A stretch of 16,051 bases of DNA from JBFLVQ01 sp040758525. Lineage in GTDB: Bacteria; Acidobacteriota; Blastocatellia; Chloracidobacteriales; JADJPF01. The notes under the pieces are model-generated. The model was not told where the DNA came from. It was given only the letters and a program-made list of their open reading frames with translations, and did not search any database. Made by a program: the position numbers and the translations under genes. Position 1 is the stretch's first letter, and each line of letters starts with the position of its first letter. The stretch spans positions 1 through 16,051 of the forward strand of contig JBFLVQ010000141.1 of NCBI GenBank assembly GCA_040758525.1, written 5' to 3'. Below, one piece after another: positions 11,643 to 16,051 of the stretch.

Positions 11643-13463
11643 ATGAGCAGATATAGAGGTTTTTTCTGCTGGATAGCCCTGCTATTGGTATTGCTGGCAA
11701 ATGCCCCCACCAGTTGGGCGGGGAGCAAAGATACGCTAGATTTGCGTAAGACGCGTATTGCCCGCATCAGTCTTCTAGAAGGTGATGTTAGCCTGCAACA
11801 CTCTGTTGATGAGGAGTGGGAGACAGCAGTAGTAAACCTTCCCATCAACACTGGAGATCTAATCTACGCTGGTTCGTCCTCACGTTTAGAGTTGGAATTG
11901 TTGGGTCTCTTTATTCGCCTTAGTGAAATTACCTCGTTAGAGGTATTAGAGCTTTCCGAAAAACGTTATCGCTTCGATATGACCGTTGGTACAGCCACCT
12001 TTTCTCTACGAGAGGGTCTGGTTGACGAGATCGAGATATCCACTCCACAAACCGCAATAGTACTAAAAAAGACTGGTGTCTACCGTGTCAATGTGCTAGC
12101 TGGCGGCGATGTAGAGGTAATTGTACATAAAGGCGAAGCCGAACTCTTTACTCGTACTGGACAATTCATCCTGCAACAAGACCGTCATGCCATACTGCGT
12201 GCTGTTGATCCGCCTGATGTTGAGATCTCCGCTAATATAATGATCGATTATTGGGATAATTGGAACCAAGAACGCGAACAATTAGCACTCAATAACAGTA
12301 GAAGTCGCAGCTATGTTGACCATAATGCTTATGGAGTTTCCGATCTGGATCTATATGGCAGTTGGCATAATGTCTCTAGTTATGGATGGGTATGGCGTCC
12401 ACACAATGTTGCAGCCAATTGGGCACCCTATAGATTAGGGCGCTGGGTCTACTACCCTAACTGGGGCTGGACTTGGGTCTCTCAGGAGCCTTGGGGGTGG
12501 CTACCCTACCATTATGGTTATTGGACTTTCCTCTCCAATGTGGGTTGGGTATGGGTACCATATCAGGTTAGTTGGTATTGGTCACCTGCGCGTGTCAACT
12601 GGTATTATGTCAACTGGAATGAGAGAAACTATGTCTGCTGGCGTCCCGCCCAGAATAACTGGCAAACGCCTAATGCGCCCCCCAATCCCCAGCCATTATC
12701 TCCCATAGGGGTTGGACAACCATTAGACCATGGTCGTGGTGGTGAGCGCAGACATTCTGATCGTCCTGATATAAGTCCAGGTGGAGTACGTCCAGATCAA
12801 CTAGATGATGGTACTACAGTACTTGATGAGGCCGATTTTATACGTGGTGGTCTAGGTGAATCGCCTGTACGTGATATTGCTGACCGATTACGTGGTTTGC
12901 GGCGTATCGATCCTGACCAATTACCAGTGCGTCCCGCCCGTTCTAGCCGTATTGCCAGTGATCAACCGCCGCGCCAGTTACCTTCCGAAGACTTTATTAA
13001 ACGACCAGTGATTGTCAGAGGCGGCGACAGCATTCCCATAGGAGCAAAACCACGCCGAGAACGAGAGATAGTTGGACCTGGTCGTACACCTAATCACCCT
13101 ACAGGTAATAGCGCCGACGCACATCCTGATCAACGATCAGGCCGTTCCGATCGTATCGCCAAGCCTGTTGACCGTCTACCAGCCCGTCCGATAGGAGAGC
13201 AACAGCGTGGTACTCTGATACCAATTTCACCCACTCCGACAGAGTCACCTGCTAAAGGTGTAGATCGTGGCAATAAGCCTTTTGATCGTCAGCCCCCCAA
13301 GGTCGATCCACAACCACGTCGTGATCCACCGCCAAGACACGATTCACCGCCTAAACCCCAACCGCCTACGCCTGCGCCAAAGTCGCACGATATCTCTCCC
13401 CCTAGAGACCGTAGTCCCAATAGTGGTAATGTAGGACGTGGTGGTAAGGGCCAAAACTTCTAA
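11643..13463 (+). CDS. Secreted FecR-domain protein with Trp/Tyr-rich domain and disordered tail
   Basis: 606 residues. A signal peptide (residues 1-26, ending SWA-GS) leads to a FecR-like domain at about 40-185 (ISLLEGDVSLQ, INTGDLIYAGSSSRLEL, ISTPQTAIVL, VHKGEAELF). Then comes a Trp/Tyr-rich domain at about 235-340 (YGWVWRP, NWAPYRLGRWVYYPNWGWTW, EPWGWLPYHYGYW), of the DUF6600 type. The last about 260 residues are low-complexity, rich in Pro, Arg, Asp and Gly, and look disordered. FecR in iron uptake is a membrane signal transducer, but this protein has no internal membrane span and no sigma/TonB partner beside it, so an envelope or surface role is more likely. AAGGAG lies 6 bases before the ATG. 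The same architecture is recurrent in Acidobacteriota. Confidence 0.85.
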   Translation: MSRYRGFFCWIALLLVLLANAPTSWAGSKDTLDLRKTRIARISLLEGDVSLQHSVDEEWETAVVNLPINTGDLIYAGSSSRLELELLGLFIRLSEITSLEVLELSEKRYRFDMTVGTATFSLREGLVDEIEISTPQTAIVLKKTGVYRVNVLAGGDVEVIVHKGEAELFTRTGQFILQQDRHAILRAVDPPDVEISANIMIDYWDNWNQEREQLALNNSRSRSYVDHNAYGVSDLDLYGSWHNVSSYGWVWRPHNVAANWAPYRLGRWVYYPNWGWTWVSQEPWGWLPYHYGYWTFLSNVGWVWVPYQVSWYWSPARVNWYYVNWNERNYVCWRPAQNNWQTPNAPPNPQPLSPIGVGQPLDHGRGGERRHSDRPDISPGGVRPDQLDDGTTVLDEADFIRGGLGESPVRDIADRLRGLRRIDPDQLPVRPARSSRIASDQPPRQLPSEDFIKRPVIVRGGDSIPIGAKPRREREIVGPGRTPNHPTGNSADAHPDQRSGRSDRIAKPVDRLPARPIGEQQRGTLIPISPTPTESPAKGVDRGNKPFDRQPPKVDPQPRRDPPPRHDSPPKPQPPTPAPKSHDISPPRDRSPNSGNVGRGGKGQNF

Positions 13464-13487
13464 CTTCAACTATTCTTAGTAATAGCA

Positions 13488-13522
13488 AAGGGGTCGCGAT
13501 TAAGCGATTATCGCGACCCCTT
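13488..13522. terminator. Bidirectional terminator between convergent genes
   Basis: AAGGGGTCGCGAT (13488-13500) and ATCGCGACCCCTT (13510-13522) are perfect 13-bp inverted arms with a 9-base loop. They lie 24 bases after the FecR-domain stop and 22 bases from the stop of the opposing gene. The GC-rich stem with A/T on both edges fits a terminator serving both strands, though the T-tracts are imperfect. Confidence 0.8.
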
Positions 13523-13544
13523 AACTACTTTAAATTATTGTATG

Positions 13545-15890
13545 CTACTTGGATTTCTTGATCTTGAAAGCAGCGTCAGAGACATCTTCACCAGCATTAC
13601 CAGAAGCATCACGTGCGATCACTTTAATAATCGCTTTCTTGACCTTAGTATTTGGCAACGTAACCATAAAGGATTGCACATTGCCAGGCACAGAGGCAGC
13701 TAATGGTGCAAAGGTACTGCCACCATCTTGAGAAAGCTGTATCTCGTGCGAAACTACTCCAGTATCATCTGAGGACATAAATTGAACATTGACTGCACTA
13801 CCACCCTTTAACTTCTCTTTACCATTTGGTGAAATAACTTTAACCGTTGGTTTCACTGCGTCGGTATTGATCGTAAAGGTATTTGAGATCGCTTCACCAA
13901 CATTGCCAGCAGCATCACGTGCCTGTACACGGATCGCCGCCATTGTAGTATTGACCTTTGGTACCGTGAACTGGAAGGACTGCACATTGCCAGGAATTGA
14001 GGCAGCTAATGTAGTAGTGAAGTTTGTACCATCGGTAGCCAGCGCAATACTATGTGAAGCCACTGCTACATTATCACTAGACGTGAAGGTGACTGTAGCC
14101 ATTGCACCACCTGTCAGAGTCTGGCCTGCGCCTGGTGCTGTAATCGAGACGGTAGGTGGTTGTGAATCGGCACCATCAGCTTTCTTGATCGTGAAATCTG
14201 CATCACTAACATCATTCGCCATATTGCCAGCAGCATCCTTAGCAATCACTTGAATACGTGCTCTAGTCGTATCCAAAGCAGTAGGAACTTGGAAGGTGAA
14301 TGATTGTGCAGTGCCTGCTAAGCCAGTGGTAACCACTATTGGGAAGGTGCTGCCACCATCTGATGAGAGATTAATATCATGAGAGGCAACACCCTTATCA
14401 TCATTTGATGTAAAAGTGATATTTAGCTGTGAACCACCAGCAATAGTTTCGCCACCATTGGGGGCAGTAACTTTGACCTGTGGAGGACCAGTGTCAGGAA
14501 TACGTGGTACACCTGTTACTAATGTAACACCAGCAAATCCTCCCTGAACTCTAGGCGCCTGGAAAATACGCTTAGGATCGCCTGCTGTACCATCTGGCTT
14601 GGCTTTGATAGATGCCAAACCAGAATCAGATACTGTGTCGCCATCCATGTTGACAAAAGAGAAGAGTGCTTGACCATCGGCAAAATCCATATGGGTATAC
14701 TCTATACCAGAGCTATCATCGCCAAAACCACCAATATTGCCAGCAAATTTGTCACTAACCCCTTGATAGAATACGGTGGCAGCGCCATCCGCCTTCATAT
14801 CGCCATCGCTATCTGAGTAGAAGACGATTCTGGTGAGTTGATCACGGAAAACAGGTAACTCAAAGACGGCAAAACGGCCACCATCGAGTGCAACAATACT
14901 GCTTGCTGTTACTGCCGATAGGTCATCAGAACCACCAGGCGAAAATATCTCGACCAATCTATCTGGGATCAGATCATTATCTGTGTCTGTGAAGACACCA
15001 ATAAAGCCACCCAGCGAGTTGTTGCCAAGGAATGCCAGATTAGCATAAAGATTTCCTTTACTATCCAGTTCTAGGCCACCAAAACTTAGGTTAATAGTTG
15101 CATTACCTACCTTAGTGCCGGCTGCAAGAATCGTCTTCTTCTGCTTACCATCGGGGATTCCATTGCTGGCAGGTAGATAGGCAGTAATAGAGAATTTGTC
15201 ATTTTGCGCATTGTCAAAAATTGCGCCTTCATAGAAATAGCTAGCAACAATGAGAACATCACCTTGTGGAGTATCAATCACCTCCATTGCGATCGGTGTA
15301 CCTTGACCAGTAGAGAACGAAGAGACTTTTGTACCAACATAATCTCCGCCACTATTGCGTGCGACAATTACCGAGCCATTTGTCTGATTTGGTCCACCCG
15401 CAGCAATAAAACCAATATAGTAGAGACCTTTCTTGCTAATCGCGAGTGCTGAAGTAGCTTCATTGTTGGGATCGTCAGTAGCAAGAAATCGCTCTGTAGC
15501 ATCAGGAAGGTTGGGTACCCCATCACCATCAGTATCTGCTGCAACTCTTATACTTGAATCTAAATCGACGCCAAAGAAGGCGACTTTATTGAGTGGAGTG
15601 CCAGCGGCAATCGCATTAGATCGTATACGGGGACGTTTCTGTTTTGTGGTATTGGGGGTCAAACGTCTCTCTGTAAAGCGAAGATGATCAAATGGCATCA
15701 TTTCAATGTTAGCTTTTAAAGGTTGGTTAACTACATCCTCATCACCTTCTTGCTGTGTAGCAGCAAGCAGGCTAGTTTGAGAAGAACTTGCGCCTATCAG
15801 TAACGCTATTAATCCCAGTAAGCAGATCAACAGACTAATAGGTCGCTGCCGAGGTTGCCTTGAGCGATAAATTTTAAACTTCGAGTCCAT
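13545..15890 (-). CDS. Large secreted protein with DxDxD motifs and three Ig-like domains
   Basis: 781 residues from the ATG at 15890, which has GGAGG (15899-15903) 8 bases upstream. An ATG at 15905 overlaps that site and is less likely. An Arg-rich N-terminus and a hydrophobic segment (about 18-43) form a signal peptide or anchor. Residues about 95-460 are beta-rich and carry four Ca-binding-type motifs like those of thrombospondin type-3/EF-hand loops: DTDGDGVPNLPD, DTDNDLIPD, DSDGDMKAD and NMDGDTVSD. Parts resemble a beta-propeller (GGLELDSKGNLYANLAF). Three tandem Ig-like domains fill about 468-778, each with a PxVxxxxP(N/G)Gxxx opening, SSDDxGVxSHxI, PGNxQSF and an ArDAxGN motif. The protein ends in a Lys-rich KIKKSK with no obvious sorting signal. 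A surface or matrix role is inferred. No enzymatic motif is seen. Confidence 0.8.
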   Translation of the reverse strand: MDSKFKIYRSRQPRQRPISLLICLLGLIALLIGASSSQTSLLAATQQEGDEDVVNQPLKANIEMMPFDHLRFTERRLTPNTTKQKRPRIRSNAIAAGTPLNKVAFFGVDLDSSIRVAADTDGDGVPNLPDATERFLATDDPNNEATSALAISKKGLYYIGFIAAGGPNQTNGSVIVARNSGGDYVGTKVSSFSTGQGTPIAMEVIDTPQGDVLIVASYFYEGAIFDNAQNDKFSITAYLPASNGIPDGKQKKTILAAGTKVGNATINLSFGGLELDSKGNLYANLAFLGNNSLGGFIGVFTDTDNDLIPDRLVEIFSPGGSDDLSAVTASSIVALDGGRFAVFELPVFRDQLTRIVFYSDSDGDMKADGAATVFYQGVSDKFAGNIGGFGDDSSGIEYTHMDFADGQALFSFVNMDGDTVSDSGLASIKAKPDGTAGDPKRIFQAPRVQGGFAGVTLVTGVPRIPDTGPPQVKVTAPNGGETIAGGSQLNITFTSNDDKGVASHDINLSSDGGSTFPIVVTTGLAGTAQSFTFQVPTALDTTRARIQVIAKDAAGNMANDVSDADFTIKKADGADSQPPTVSITAPGAGQTLTGGAMATVTFTSSDNVAVASHSIALATDGTNFTTTLAASIPGNVQSFQFTVPKVNTTMAAIRVQARDAAGNVGEAISNTFTINTDAVKPTVKVISPNGKEKLKGGSAVNVQFMSSDDTGVVSHEIQLSQDGGSTFAPLAASVPGNVQSFMVTLPNTKVKKAIIKVIARDASGNAGEDVSDAAFKIKKSK
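13557..14489 (-). repeat. Three tandem Ig-like domain repeats within the large secreted protein
   Basis: Repeat units at about 14489-14184, 14162-13866 and 13853-13557 encode about 100 residues each. Shared signals are SSD/SND near the start, SH(D/S/E)I, DGxxF, QSF and (A/R)DA(A/S)GN. Units 2 and 3 look closer to each other (ASIPGNVQSF and ASVPGNVQSF) than to unit 1, which suggests stepwise duplication. Confidence 0.85.
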
Positions 15891-15941
15891 ATACAGGTCC
15901 TCCATCGTGCCTATTTTTTTATTGTTTTAATGGTAGATTTA

Positions 15942-16002
15942 CCTTCGGACCACGTAGCTCAACTATGCGTGGAAGGTTTGGGGCAATAGCAATGTCCGAA
16001 GG
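15942..16002 (-). promoter_or_regulatory. Nested inverted repeats upstream of the large secreted protein
   Basis: CCTTCGGAC (15942-15950) pairs with GTCCGAAGG (15994-16002). Inside it, CACG with TAG (15951-15957) pairs with CTA and CGTG (15963-15971) with a two-base offset. On the - strand the inner stem would sit directly against the outer one, like a stacked RNA fold. The element ends 52 bases before the ATG at 15890. It could be a structured leader or an operator. The inverted repeats are visible and the function is inferred. Confidence 0.5.
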
Positions 16003-16051
16003 AAGTTTAATTATTTCATAACTTGAGACTGCTTGTATAGCGCTCTACGAG

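Noticed and set aside
13789..14253. 154-residue + strand open frame opposite the large secreted protein
   Set aside because: It is the antisense shadow of the Ig-like repeats, and its own repeated sequence only mirrors them.
14184..14489. CRISPR or DNA-level repeat array in the large secreted gene
   Set aside because: The similarity is at protein level in about 100-codon units, not short identical direct repeats with spacers.
16033..16051. GTAGAGCGC on the - strand resembling a tRNA D-arm at the window edge
   Set aside because: No anticodon arm, T-loop or acceptor follows on that strand; the next bases are A/T-rich.

Overview
The window looks like a chromosomal segment of moderate GC from a Gram-negative, diderm bacterium, most likely an Acidobacteriota (Blastocatellia-like) lineage. 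That placement is an inference from four things: a Cys-motif/TonB fusion, a FecR protein with a Trp/Tyr-rich domain, an M61-PDZ peptidase, and secreted proteins with multiple Ig-like repeats. No rRNA, tRNA, CRISPR array or insertion sequence is visible.

Left part (1-2252, + strand). The first 72 bases are the C-terminal end of a Rad50/SbcC-like ATPase. It is followed by a Tat-exported dienelactone-hydrolase-family protein and then a NurA-type nuclease. Rad50 and NurA both act in processing DNA double-strand breaks, so this looks like the end of a DNA-end-resection island with a hydrolase inserted in it. The NurA gene converges on the next block with only 3 bases between the stop codons.

Middle-left (2256-3778, - strand). 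A small protein of unknown function overlaps a DUF983 membrane protein, and these are followed by a protein joining a Cys-rich N-terminal motif, one membrane span and a TonB-type C-terminal domain. From 3781 to 4922 lies a low-density stretch holding two gene remnants: the C-terminal end of a secreted beta-rich protein, and an unrecognised open frame at 4389-4661. Neither has a good start. Several small hairpins follow them.

Centre (4923-11366, - strand). In transcription order: an M61 glycyl-aminopeptidase-like protein with a PDZ domain, a secreted LolA/DUF4412-like protein, a Yip1-family membrane protein, and GlnE (the bifunctional adenylyltransferase of glutamine synthetase). Yip1 and glnE overlap as TGATG and are probably translationally coupled. 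A perfect 13-bp inverted repeat just upstream of the Yip1 gene includes most of its Shine-Dalgarno sequence. Yip1, and through coupling GlnE, could therefore be controlled by RNA structure.

Right part (11367-16051). A divergent regulatory region contains an odd palindrome, an inverted repeat over a possible -10, a hairpin and an 11-bp tandem repeat. It leads to a secreted FecR-domain protein with a Trp/Tyr-rich domain and a long disordered Pro/Arg/Asp-rich tail. A strong palindromic terminator separates it from a convergent gene for a large secreted protein with Ca-binding-type DxDxD motifs and three tandem Ig-like domains. Upstream of that last gene is a nested inverted-repeat structure that may be a structured leader or an operator.

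The best candidates for something undescribed are the structure overlapping the Shine-Dalgarno upstream of Yip1-glnE, the structured leader at 15942-16002, and the linkage of Rad50, a Tat-exported hydrolase and NurA. No complete new multi-gene system can be claimed from this sequence alone.
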